Assembly: GCA_042218115.1 (NCBI GenBank)
Contig: JBDGRJ010000042.1
Coordinates: 1 to 21,262, forward strand
Length of the DNA stretch: 21,262 bases
Direction: 5' to 3'
Source: JBDGRJ01 sp042218115
GTDB lineage: Bacteria; Patescibacteriota; Patescibacteriia; Magasanikbacterales; UBA922
In this document: positions 1-4,656 of the stretch, one piece after another
Numbering within the stretch: position 1 is the stretch's first letter
Layout: every line of letters begins with the position of its first letter
The notes under the pieces: model-generated
Databases searched by the model: none
What the model was told of the DNA's origin: nothing
The model's input: only the letters and a program-made list of their open reading frames with translations
Translations under genes and position numbers: made by a program

Positions 1-54
1 AGCTTTATCTCTTCGAAGCAGGTCTTTGTTCCACTTTACCTTGGGTAAGTCATT
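1..54. repeat. Exact 54-base repeat shared with 20545-20598
   Basis: Bases 1-54 match 20545-20598 without a mismatch. The first difference is base 55 (g) against 20599 (a). The repeat lies in the first codons of the ATPase gene. Such a short exact overlap at a contig edge, followed by two diverged continuations, is what an assembler leaves at a fork between strain variants. It would close a circle of about 20,544 bases. A true duplication is possible but less likely. Confidence 0.85.
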
Positions 55-63
55 GAAATCCAT
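1..63 (-). CDS. P-loop ATPase, N-terminal fragment (left-end copy)
   Basis: Reading leftward from an ATG at 63, the 21 codons before the window edge give MDFNDLPKVKWNKDLLRRDK plus Ala. This is the same N-terminus as the complete ATPase at 19873-20607. The only base difference within the 63 bases is at position 55 (g here, a there), and it is synonymous. The upstream helix-turn-helix gene's stop TGA (65-63) overlaps this ATG by one base, so the two would be translationally coupled. In the right-end copy a membrane-protein gene separates them. The gene is truncated by the window edge, not by mutation. It probably represents the join of a circular genome rather than a second gene. Confidence 0.8.
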   Translation of the reverse strand, partial: MDFNDLPKVKWNKDLLRRDKA

Positions 64-374
64 CAAGTTCCGACCTCTTCTAAAAATTTCTCGCGTTTCA
101 CAACTAATCCTCTTATCCTGGTATCCCCCATCTGATTGTAATTACATATTTCAGGATACTTTTTTTCATAGTAACCGCGTTTACAGACACCCATTCTACT
201 AATTGTTTTAGGATGGACACGTTTATCAATCTCTATTTCTAATTCTGAACTAATTTCATTACATGTTATTACTATTTTTTCCTGTGAATCTCTATTTCTA
301 CATATACTCTTTATTGCTTCGTTGAGTTCGGCTCTGCTGACCGCTGTGGGCCTGCCTTTCTGTTTCTCGATAAT
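63..374 (-). CDS. Small helix-turn-helix regulator, left-end variant with no ordinary start codon
   Basis: The open frame gives about 103 residues clearly homologous to the protein at 20819-21157. Shared stretches include QKGR near the N-terminus, SIC-R-RDSQ, GYY-KKYPEIC and MGDTR-RGLVVK. The middle region (residues about 30-60) reads like a helix-turn-helix DNA-binding fold, as in the other copy. It ends in TGA overlapping the ATPase start. No ATG, GTG or TTG lies in frame at the N-terminus. The nearest candidate is ATT at 374, about six bases after AGGTG. The ATG at 377 is out of frame and opens only 26 codons. Either a rare AUU start is used, an indel has broken the gene, or there is an assembly error. 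The promoter region just upstream carries the TAATATTA palindrome. Confidence 0.6.
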   Translation of the reverse strand: MIEKQKGRPTAVSRAELNEAIKSICRNRDSQEKIVITCNEISSELEIEIDKRVHPKTISRMGVCKRGYYEKKYPEICNYNQMGDTRIRGLVVKREKFLEEVGT

Positions 375-392
375 GCATACACCTTTATAATT

Positions 393-421
393 AGTTAATA
401 TTAACTAGAGTTAAATATTTA
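393..421 (-). promoter_or_regulatory. Operator and TATA box for the left HTH/ATPase operon
   Basis: On the minus strand a TATA-like AAATATTTAA (421-412) is followed by AGTTAATATTAACT (406-393), a perfect 14-base palindrome with the TAATATTA core. The operator sits between the TATA box and the expected transcription start. The coat promoter has the same arrangement, which suggests repression by blocking polymerase. Confidence 0.55.
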
Positions 422-442
422 CGGGAATCGCTTCCCATAGCC

Positions 443-465
443 CCTATATAGGCCGTTTATAAAGG
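443..465 (+). promoter_or_regulatory. Possible rightward promoter in the divergent intergenic region
   Basis: CCTATATAGG (palindromic) and TTTATAAA (458-465) look like TATA elements reading right. They precede a 14-codon micro-ORF (ATG at 501, ending within the next TATA box). The start resembles that of the partial gene at 21248 (ATG, then codons giving Asn/Arg-Ala-Gln/His). Apart from these elements and the coat promoter, the 375-621 gap holds nothing I recognise. Confidence 0.3.
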
Positions 466-539
466 TGTTTGATAGTTCTATACACCACTTAAACAGTCAA
501 AATGAACGCACAGAGCCTCTCCATGCCTTTTTCCTTAAG

Positions 540-566
540 TATATAAGTTTTTAACTAATATTAGTC
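540..566 (+). promoter_or_regulatory. Coat-gene promoter with palindromic operator
   Basis: TATATAAG at 540-547 is a good archaeal TATA box. It is followed directly by AACTAATATTAGTC (553-566), a near-perfect palindrome with core TAATATTA. The expected start of transcription is near 568-572, so the operator covers the space between TATA box and start. The leader then carries GGAGGTGA at 608-615, six bases before the ATG at 622. Confidence 0.65.
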
Positions 567-621
567 AACGAAACATGAAAATCTCAGATCAAAACTCGGA
601 CCGACCCGGAGGTGAACCAAC

Positions 622-825
622 ATGGCAGATATGGCAGGAAAATTCGTAGGCGGAGCAATAGCACTGGTCATTGGAGTAGCACTAATCCCAACACTAGCCA
701 GCTTCGTGAACAATGCAAAGAACGCAAGCGGGGTAAGCGCCACACAAGAGACAGTTATCGGCCTGGTGCTGACAATCTTCGTCCTCGGAATGGCCTACGC
801 AGCATACAAGGAACTCGTCGGATAG
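622..825 (+). CDS. Major coat-like protein 1 (spindle-virus VP1/VP3-like)
   Basis: A 67-residue protein with two hydrophobic segments (about residues 9-29 and 45-61) separated by a short polar Asn/Ser/Ala-rich turn and ending in a small charged tail (YKELVG). Two short membrane helices with a polar turn are the hallmark of fusellovirus VP1/VP3 and related spindle-virus coat proteins. The pattern IPTLASFVNNA near the turn resembles VP1's LLPVIVSQVNN as I remember it. There is no cleavable signal peptide. The start is fixed by GGAGGTGA at 608-615. A second copy follows at 914 in the same operon, and a TATA box with operator lies upstream. Archaeal pilins are an alternative, but no class III signal (KR-G/Q before the helix) is present. 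I am fairly sure it is structural; the family is inferred from pattern. Confidence 0.72.
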   Translation: MADMAGKFVGGAIALVIGVALIPTLASFVNNAKNASGVSATQETVIGLVLTIFVLGMAYAAYKELVG

Positions 826-913
826 AAACCATAGACAATCGTACTGTTCAACTCTTCGCAAACCATCAAAACCTGACGTAAAACACGCAGACAAACGAGG
901 TGACAACAAAACT

Positions 914-1117
914 ATGGCAGACATGGCAGGAAAGTTCGTAGGAGGAGCAATAGCACTTGTAATGGGTGTAGCTCTGATTCCGGTACTTGCAAAGTTTGTA
1001 AGTGATGCGCAGGGTAACACAGCTACCACCGCAACACAGGAGACAGTTATCGGCCTGGTGCTGACAATCTTCGTCCTCGGAATGGCCTACGCAGCATATC
1101 AGAAATTGGTAGACTGA
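914..1117 (+). CDS. Major coat-like protein 2 (tandem copy)
   Basis: A 67-residue protein, 52 of 67 positions identical to the one at 622. Most differences fall in the polar turn (residues 30-39). The two hydrophobic segments are kept. The 59 bases 1040-1098 are identical to 748-806, including every synonymous site, whereas the first half of the gene differs at many third positions. This suggests recent gene conversion of the second membrane helix. GAGGTGA at 897-903 is its own ribosome-binding site. It shares the coat promoter and ends just before a T-rich terminator. Two coat paralogues side by side recall VP1 and VP3 of fuselloviruses. Confidence 0.72.
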   Translation: MADMAGKFVGGAIALVMGVALIPVLAKFVSDAQGNTATTATQETVIGLVLTIFVLGMAYAAYQKLVD

Positions 1118-1133
1118 CCACGCATTTCACACA

Positions 1134-1154
1134 TTTCTTTTTTCTTCTTTTTTT
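1134..1154 (+). terminator. T-rich terminator of the coat operon
   Basis: A run of almost pure T with a few C (TTTCTTTTTTCTTCTTTTTTT) begins 17 bases after the second coat stop. It abuts the stop codon of the convergent membrane-protein gene. Archaeal polymerase stops at such pyrimidine tracts without needing a hairpin. Confidence 0.7.
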
Positions 1155-1467
1155 AGAACTGGCTTGCAAGAGGCACGCCCAGCAAGGAATAAAGAAGGAT
1201 TAACGTCAAGGTAAAGCCCAGGACATCAAGCGAGAACTTGAGAGTATCTCTGGAAACGTAAGGCAGTTTTTCGTCCACAGCTTCAGGATGAATTAATATT
1301 CTGACGAAGTAGACGAAGCACAACAAGATAATTAACGTCTCAAATTTTTGAGCTGCCAAATGCATACCCTGATTAAATCCTTCAGCAAAAGTCTGATTCT
1401 CAGCTGTTTTCGAGGCAAGTTCCGTAATATTCGGGGATTCCTGCCCTGTACCTTTACCCTTCATCAT
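1153..1467 (-). CDS. Two-helix membrane protein, unknown function
   Basis: 104 residues from ATG at 1467. This start overlaps the stop of the AbrB-like gene (ATGATG/TGATGA), so the pair is coupled. A polar N-terminal third (to about residue 40, rich in Glu, Thr and Asn) is followed by a hydrophobic stretch about 43-60 (FETLIILLCFVYFVRILI). A charged loop and a second hydrophobic stretch near the C-terminus (VLGFTLTLILLYSLLG) follow. A longer GTG start at 1506 is possible but would overlap the upstream gene by 43 bases. It faces the coat operon and shares the T-rich terminator zone. I do not recognise a family. A holin-like, immunity or accessory virion role would be guesswork. Confidence 0.65.
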   Translation of the reverse strand: MMKGKGTGQESPNITELASKTAENQTFAEGFNQGMHLAAQKFETLIILLCFVYFVRILIHPEAVDEKLPYVSRDTLKFSLDVLGFTLTLILLYSLLGVPLASQF

Positions 1468-1607
1468 TTTTCTTTCAGCACCAGGTTGCCATCGACCTCT
1501 TTCCACTCGAGATCTTCTTTATCTTCCCATCCCTTCAACCTGACCAAGGACATGGGAACCGAGACTTTAGCACTCGAATTCTCTTCATCAACCTGAAGAC
1601 TGACCAT
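1464..1607 (-). CDS. AbrB/SpoVT-like small DNA-binding protein
   Basis: 47 residues, too short for most ORF callers. The sequence fits a swapped-hairpin AbrB fold: a beta strand (AKVSVPMSLVRLKGW), an acidic turn, then EWKEVDGNLVLKEK, matching the family's 'v-iP--l---lgw--gd-l-w---dg-lvl' pattern. It would bind DNA as a dimer and act as a regulator or antitoxin-type protein. The ATG at 1607 lies 23-30 bases downstream of a clear TATA box, so the message is probably leaderless. Its stop overlaps the start of the membrane protein (1467), making a two-gene operon. No toxin is obvious. Confidence in coding is good, in family moderate. Confidence 0.6.
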   Translation of the reverse strand: MVSLQVDEENSSAKVSVPMSLVRLKGWEDKEDLEWKEVDGNLVLKEK

Positions 1608-1629
1608 ACCAGAAACCTTGCCTGATAAC

Positions 1630-1637
1630 TATATAAA
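1630..1637 (-). promoter_or_regulatory. TATA box of the AbrB-like/membrane-protein operon
   Basis: TTTATATA on the minus strand lies about 26 bases before the ATG at 1607. This is the right distance for a leaderless archaeal transcript. No Shine-Dalgarno site precedes that ATG, which agrees. Confidence 0.55.
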
Positions 1638-1662
1638 TCTTGGGTCGAAACAGAACATATGA

Positions 1663-1872
1663 GCCTCGCTTGTATGGGTTCGGGGTTTTACTCCCTGCGG
1701 GCTCGCTACTCCGAACCTCAACGACAACGAACGAAACAAGAAGAAAGCTTCTACACGACCAACGGTAAAACCCGGTTCCAAATCCCACCTATTCCACGAA
1801 CATCTTCCCAGAAACAACTTCCCGGAAAAAATCGCGGAACTGGAAACCTCCGGGCTACCTTTAGTACAGTAA
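1663..1872 (+). pseudogene. Possible decayed coding frame without a start codon
   Basis: Between the AbrB promoter and the gene at 1944, one frame stays open for 69 codons up to TAA 1870-1872, and its second half reads like real protein (NNFPEKIAELETSGLPLVQ). It has no ATG, GTG or TTG and begins right after a stop. A different frame gives a 91-residue ORF from 1659 with an odd composition. I read this stretch as either a gene remnant or structured non-coding DNA. Evidence is weak. Confidence 0.2.
1677..1717. repeat. Long hairpin with nested small hairpin
   Basis: GGTTCGG (1677-1683) is perfectly complementary to CCGAACC (1711-1717). The loop contains a second small inverted repeat, CCCTGCGGG (1693-1701). 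It lies in an otherwise gene-poor 336-base gap (1608-1943), downstream of no obvious gene end. It could be an RNA structure, a recombination site or a protein-binding site. I cannot assign it. Confidence 0.5.
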
Positions 1873-1943
1873 TTCACCCAGGCAATTCCTGTGACACAGA
1901 ACTCAAAACCAGAAATTGCATTTTTACATCATAAACTGATACT

Positions 1944-2195
1944 ATGAAAAACGATTCACTTGCAGACATTGGAGAAAACTTTGCAAAAATGGGTAGCTAC
2001 ATCGGAATCAAAATGGAGAACGGCAACACTGCTTGGGTAGATCCCAACGGTAGAGTCCTAGAAACCAACGAAGAAAAAGAAATTCTTGATACCGAAAAAG
2101 CAGAAGTCCAAGAAGAAAATTCAAAATCGAAAAACCTAGCTAATCAGGCTTTTGACGAAGCAATGGGCAAGAAATTTGCTGAAGCCTTTGACTAG
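1944..2195 (+). CDS. Small acidic protein before the integrase, unknown function
   Basis: 83 residues, rich in Glu and Lys, mostly helical. The first part (GIKMENGNTAWVDPNGRVLET) could form a small beta unit. The second half (NEEKEILDTEKAEVQEENSKSKN) is probably a charged helix or coiled coil. It ends four bases before the integrase ATG at 2200, so the two are likely co-transcribed. A 13-base sequence before it (1906-1918) recurs before the small ORF at 7839. No Shine-Dalgarno site is seen and the leader is AT-rich, so it may be leaderless. It could be an excisionase-like or modulating partner of the integrase, but nothing in the sequence proves that. Confidence 0.65.
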   Translation: MKNDSLADIGENFAKMGSYIGIKMENGNTAWVDPNGRVLETNEEKEILDTEKAEVQEENSKSKNLANQAFDEAMGKKFAEAFD

Positions 2196-2199
2196 TTTA

Positions 2200-3480
2200 A
2201 TGAGTGATTACGAGTACATCCACAACAAGATTGAGGAACAGAAAGACCAGCTGCCCGCCGAATGGATGACAACAAACTTCAAGGCCGAAGCCAAACGCCA
2301 AGGAGCACAAGCACGAGGCACACAGGCCAACTACCTCAAAGCACTCCGGAAAATACTGATAGAAGAAGAGATAGGCTGGGAGAGACTAGAAGAAATTCGC
2401 AGCATGCAAGCGGACGAACTCAAAGAATTAAACAAAGACATTGCGGACAACATCCAAAACAGCAAGTACAGGCGTAAAAAAGGCGAAGACGGCGTCAGAA
2501 GAAAAAGACAGTACTGGAAAAGCTGGAAAACCCTACTGGAAACCCAGGGCCACAGCACCGAAGCTTGGAAAGAATACATGCCGAAAATCGAGTGGAATCA
2601 ACCGAAAGAGAAGGACGACTCGACGACAGACCCGAGCCAGATCCCGACACGCGACCAGATGAAACAGTTCGTCAAAAACCTGGGAGAGAAAAGCCGGGGC
2701 CACGTAGCACTGCGGAACCAGGCACTCGCACTACTCTTGTGGGATAAAGGACCACGCATCGGAGAAGCACTCGCGATCAAGTTGAAGCACGTAGACGTCA
2801 CCGGGAAACAAATGACCATCAAAATACCCGGAAACAAAGGCAGCGACACGAGGACTGTGCCGATTTACCAGGGCCGGAAAACACTGAAAGACTGGTACCA
2901 AAGTCATCCGTACCGCGGCAACCCGGAAGCATATTTCTTCCCGGTACTCCAGAAGGAAAAGCCGGAGACACAGATGCAGAGCAACACCTCCCTGGACGAC
3001 AAATTTCACAGCTGCGCCCGGAACCTAGATTTCAAGACACGAAATGAGCCGTTCCACATCTTCAGGAAAGGCATGACCACAGCACACAGGATAAACGAGT
3101 GGGCGACCTGGGAAGACATCTGCGAATGGCACGGCAAGAAAAACGACGCAACGAAACCTGACTACCTTTTGATGATGATCGAAGACGTCAACGTATCCGT
3201 CGGAGAAAACATGGGCATTGACCCCGAAGCCATACCCGAGAAAAGCGAGAACAGTATGCAGGGAAAACCCTTGAAACCGTTGAAATGCCGGAGCTGCAGC
3301 CAATTAAACAAGTGCTTCCTCGAAATCTGCAGCAGTTGTGGCGACGAGCTTCCGGAAGCAGAGCTGCCGGACAACCTTAACCAAAAAGAGGAAAAAGCAG
3401 ATGTTTTCAGTAGAGAGGAAAGCAATGATAAGGTGGAAAAACTAAAGGAGCGGCTTGATGAACTGGAGGAAAAGGTGTAA
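2200..3480 (+). CDS. int: Tyrosine recombinase / integrase
   Basis: 426 residues from ATG 2200. An in-frame upstream ATG at 2152 would overlap the previous gene by 44 bases and is less likely. The N-terminal half is a helical, charged core-binding (SAM-like) region. The catalytic domain starts near residue 150. Active-site residues are visible: Arg186 in DKGPRIGEAL, Lys213 in GNKGSDTRTV, His286 and Arg289 in FHIFRKG, His311 in EWHGKK, and the nucleophile Tyr322 in KPDYLLM. A C-terminal extension carries a CxxC-x10-CxxC zinc-binding motif (Cys363, 366, 377, 380) and ends in a Glu/Lys coiled coil. Such tails occur in archaeal integrases. It should integrate and excise the circular viral genome. 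I see no attP inside the gene, unlike SSV-type integrases that split on integration. Confidence 0.92.
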   Translation: MSDYEYIHNKIEEQKDQLPAEWMTTNFKAEAKRQGAQARGTQANYLKALRKILIEEEIGWERLEEIRSMQADELKELNKDIADNIQNSKYRRKKGEDGVRRKRQYWKSWKTLLETQGHSTEAWKEYMPKIEWNQPKEKDDSTTDPSQIPTRDQMKQFVKNLGEKSRGHVALRNQALALLLWDKGPRIGEALAIKLKHVDVTGKQMTIKIPGNKGSDTRTVPIYQGRKTLKDWYQSHPYRGNPEAYFFPVLQKEKPETQMQSNTSLDDKFHSCARNLDFKTRNEPFHIFRKGMTTAHRINEWATWEDICEWHGKKNDATKPDYLLMMIEDVNVSVGENMGIDPEAIPEKSENSMQGKPLKPLKCRSCSQLNKCFLEICSSCGDELPEAELPDNLNQKEEKADVFSREESNDKVEKLKERLDELEEKV

Positions 3481-3516
3481 GTGGAACCGCGGAAACCTCC
3501 GGGAAAACTACACAAG

Positions 3517-3536
3517 GATTACATTATCCTGTAATC
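3517..3536. promoter_or_regulatory. Inverted repeat before a micro-gene
   Basis: GATTACA (3517-3523) and TGTAATC (3530-3536) form a perfect 7-base inverted repeat with a six-base spacer, ending four bases before the ATG at 3541. It differs from the TAATATTA operators, so a different regulator may bind. It could also end integrase transcripts as a hairpin. Confidence 0.4.
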
Positions 3537-3540
3537 AAAC

Positions 3541-3651
3541 ATGGAAGAACTCTGGGAAACCGTGCCTAAAGATAAACTCTTGGAAGCCATAAAGCAAAGT
3601 GACCATGAAACGCGTGAAGAACTTGCAGCTAACGTGCGATCAATTCTCTAG
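3541..3651 (+). CDS. 36-residue micro-protein, unknown
   Basis: ATG at 3541 opens 36 codons: a Glu/Lys-rich, probably all-helical peptide (MEELWETVPKDKLLEAIKQS at its start). It begins right after the inverted repeat at 3517-3536. Its last 12 bases overlap the convergent gene's end at 3640. Composition and clean codon use look real, but length alone makes this uncertain. No family recognised. Confidence 0.4.
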   Translation: MEELWETVPKDKLLEAIKQSDHETREELAANVRSIL

Positions 3652-3852
3652 CTCTGACATATCTTTAAGCATCTTAATTTCTTCTTTGCTATAGAGCCCT
3701 GTTCCTTCAGCCATATAACGATTCATAACGTTCTTAATAAACGCCTTTACTTCATCAGGCTCAAATCCTTCTTCCGGATGTTCTTCTAAATAATCTGCGA
3801 CCTCATCCCACCATTCCTGCCTGAATGAAGTGGATTTCCTCTCTGTTGCCAC
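3640..3852 (-). CDS. Ribbon-helix-helix-like small regulator
   Basis: 70 residues if the GTG at 3852 is used. A TTG at 3870 would add six residues. The GTG lies about 28 bases from the TATA-like TATTATAAG on the minus strand, which fits a leaderless transcript, so I prefer it. The pattern is a short strand (RKSTSFRQEW), a helix, a turn (PEEGFEP), then DEVKAFIKNVMNRYM. This matches the ribbon-helix-helix core and recalls NVKAFILHAVANQM in the protein at 8283-8573. A Glu/Lys tail follows. It probably binds operator DNA as a dimer. It is transcribed toward the integrase module and away from the antitoxin-like gene at 3978, so it may control the divergent promoters. Confidence 0.55.
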   Translation of the reverse strand: MATERKSTSFRQEWWDEVADYLEEHPEEGFEPDEVKAFIKNVMNRYMAEGTGLYSKEEIKMLKDMSELEN

Positions 3853-3874
3853 ACACTGTATTCTTGACAATTTC

Positions 3875-3886
3875 TTATAATAGATT
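3875..3886 (-). promoter_or_regulatory. TATA-like element for the gene at 3640-3852
   Basis: On the minus strand TCTATTATAAGA precedes the GTG start at 3852 by about 25-30 bases. There is no Shine-Dalgarno site, consistent with a leaderless start. Confidence 0.45.
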
Positions 3887-3926
3887 CGACGGGCCTTAGC
3901 ACAAATTTACCAGAGCTTACAAGTCT

Positions 3927-3936
3927 NNNNNNNNNN
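3927..3936. other. Assembly gap of 10 N
   Basis: Ten unresolved bases lie between the divergent promoters of the genes at 3852 and 3978. Any operator there is partly hidden. Confidence 1.
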
Positions 3937-3947
3937 CTTTGCAAAGG

Positions 3948-3974
3948 TTTATAAATGATGGTAACTAATGGTAA
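3948..3974 (+). promoter_or_regulatory. Promoter of the long small-gene operon, with direct repeat
   Basis: TTTATAAAT at 3948-3956 is a TATA box 22-30 bases before the ATG at 3978, so the first gene is probably leaderless. Between them ATGGTAA occurs twice (3958-3964 and 3968-3974) as a direct repeat with a three-base spacer. It may be an operator for the RHH-like proteins. Confidence 0.55.
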
Positions 3975-3977
3975 GAT

Positions 3978-4115
3978 ATGACAAAGACGATAGGAGTTCA
4001 GGATGACACCTACGAAAGACTTGACGAGAGCAGATCGACCGGCCAAAGTTTCGACGGAAAAATCCAGGAACTACTTAACCAAGAAGACAAAGTTTCAGCG
4101 GAGGCTACAGCATGA
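3978..4115 (+). CDS. Antitoxin-like (VapB-type) small DNA-binding protein
   Basis: 45 residues from ATG 3978, missed by length cut-offs. The pattern MTKTIGVQDDTYERLDESR, then a short loop, then QSFDGKIQELLNQ matches the archaeal antitoxin/RHH-like family usually written MTKTI-v-dety-rL------ SFdelI--LL. It is the first gene of a long rightward operon and probably autoregulates it through the repeat in its promoter. Its stop overlaps the next ATG (ATGA). No PIN-domain toxin lies next to it, so it is more likely a repressor than half of a toxin pair. A downstream ATG at 4003 in another frame gives a shadow ORF. Confidence 0.65.
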   Translation: MTKTIGVQDDTYERLDESRSTGQSFDGKIQELLNQEDKVSAEATA

Positions 4116-4240
4116 GCAGCCGCGACCTACCACAAGAAATACAGGAAACAATCGAAGAAGCCGTAGAAGCCGGATACATCGCCAACGGCGCAGGCCAAAC
4201 CCTCGACGAAGTGAAAAGAGAAATCGGTGTCCAGGGATGA
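4112..4240 (+). CDS. 42-residue acidic helical protein
   Basis: The ATG at 4112 overlaps the previous stop (ATGA), and the TGA at 4238-4240 overlaps the next ATG. The sequence (QEIQETIEEAVEAGYIANGA) is acidic and helical with a short hydrophobic face, followed by a helix ending KREIGVQG. No family recognised. A regulatory partner of the antitoxin-like protein is possible from position only. Confidence 0.5.
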   Translation: MSSRDLPQEIQETIEEAVEAGYIANGAGQTLDEVKREIGVQG

Positions 4241-4329
4241 CAGAACGCTCAGATTACAACACCCAATACCCGAATCAGTCCATGTACCGCGACAAAAAAC
4301 AAAGAAACGGAGAGGTGGAGAGCAAATGA
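4237..4329 (+). CDS. 30-residue micro-protein
   Basis: ATG 4237 to TGA 4327-4329, overlapping both neighbours by four bases. Polar, rich in Tyr, Asn, Lys and Arg. It ends NGEVESK because the next gene's GAGGTG ribosome-binding site is read as Glu-Val. It may exist mainly to couple translation. Coding is supported by the unbroken ATGA chain, not by similarity. Confidence 0.4.
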   Translation: MTERSDYNTQYPNQSMYRDKKQRNGEVESK

Positions 4330-4442
4330 ACAGCGAGATGGAGATCACCCCCAACTGGCTGAAAGACCGGGCAAACAACCTCAACACCAGTTTCGCAATT
4401 AAAGCAACTTCCCACGGCCACAGAATAGAGGTGGCTGAGTAA
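4326..4442 (+). CDS. 38-residue small protein
   Basis: ATG 4326 overlaps the previous stop, and GAGGTG at 4313-4318 sits the right distance upstream. It contains EITPNWLKDRANNLNTSF and ends HRIEVAE. The last codons contain the Shine-Dalgarno site of the winged-helix gene at 4444. A short helix plus strand is likely. Function unknown. Confidence 0.5.
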   Translation: MNSEMEITPNWLKDRANNLNTSFAIKATSHGHRIEVAE

Positions 4443-4446
4443 AATG
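4428..4446 (+). repeat. Recurring gene-junction cassette (also 4977-4995, 5335-5353, 7078-7096)
   Basis: The sequence GAGGTGGCTGAGTAAAATG at this gene boundary recurs almost unchanged at 4977-4995, 5335-5353 and 7078-7096. Each copy contains, in order, a Shine-Dalgarno site, the last codons of one gene (Glu-Val-x-Glu-stop) and the ATG of the next. The similarity exceeds what a ribosome site needs. It would give homologous edges for swapping whole genes. Confidence 0.7.
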
Positions 4447-4656
4447 AGAGGAGATCTTGCCAACGACATTCAAGCTTTCCTCGAAAAGAACGGGCCAAGT
4501 ACTTCTATGGAAATAAAGAGCAGGATGAAGGAACTTGGCTACCCTAAACAGGCTACAGCATCTCATCTGGCAGAAATGAAGCAAAGAGGAGAGGTTAATC
4601 AGCGAACAGACGAAGATGGAAACCCTGTGAACAAATACGAGGTGGCTGTAGAATAA
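4444..4656 (+). CDS. Winged helix-turn-helix protein
   Basis: 70 residues. Helices about 4-14 (LANDIQAFLEKN), 21-31 (MEIKSRMKELG) and a recognition-type helix about 36-48 (QATASHLAEMKQRGEV) are followed by a wing (NQRTDEDGNPVNKYEVAVE). This order is the classic winged-helix fold, in the style of MarR/ArsR-type small archaeal regulators. It probably binds DNA and controls early viral genes. The start is fixed by GAGGTG in the tail of the gene before. The stop TAA overlaps the next ATG (TAATG). Confidence 0.7.
   Translation: MRGDLANDIQAFLEKNGPSTSMEIKSRMKELGYPKQATASHLAEMKQRGEVNQRTDEDGNPVNKYEVAVE

Noticed and set aside
612..1029. Out-of-frame and antisense ORFs over the two coat genes
   Set aside because: Shadows of the strongly biased coat codons. 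Ribosome sites and similarity support only the 67-residue frames.
1659..1934. 91-codon ORF in the gap before the integrase module
   Set aside because: No ribosome site or promoter at the right distance, odd Arg/Gln/Ser-rich composition, and it crosses the hairpin. Another frame there looks more protein-like.
2262..3515. Several ORFs on both strands inside the integrase gene
   Set aside because: All overlap the integrase, which has complete catalytic motifs. They lack start signals and family patterns.
3786..4046. 86-codon minus-strand ORF spanning the 10-N gap
   Set aside because: It overlaps two promoters and the antitoxin-like gene and includes unknown residues.
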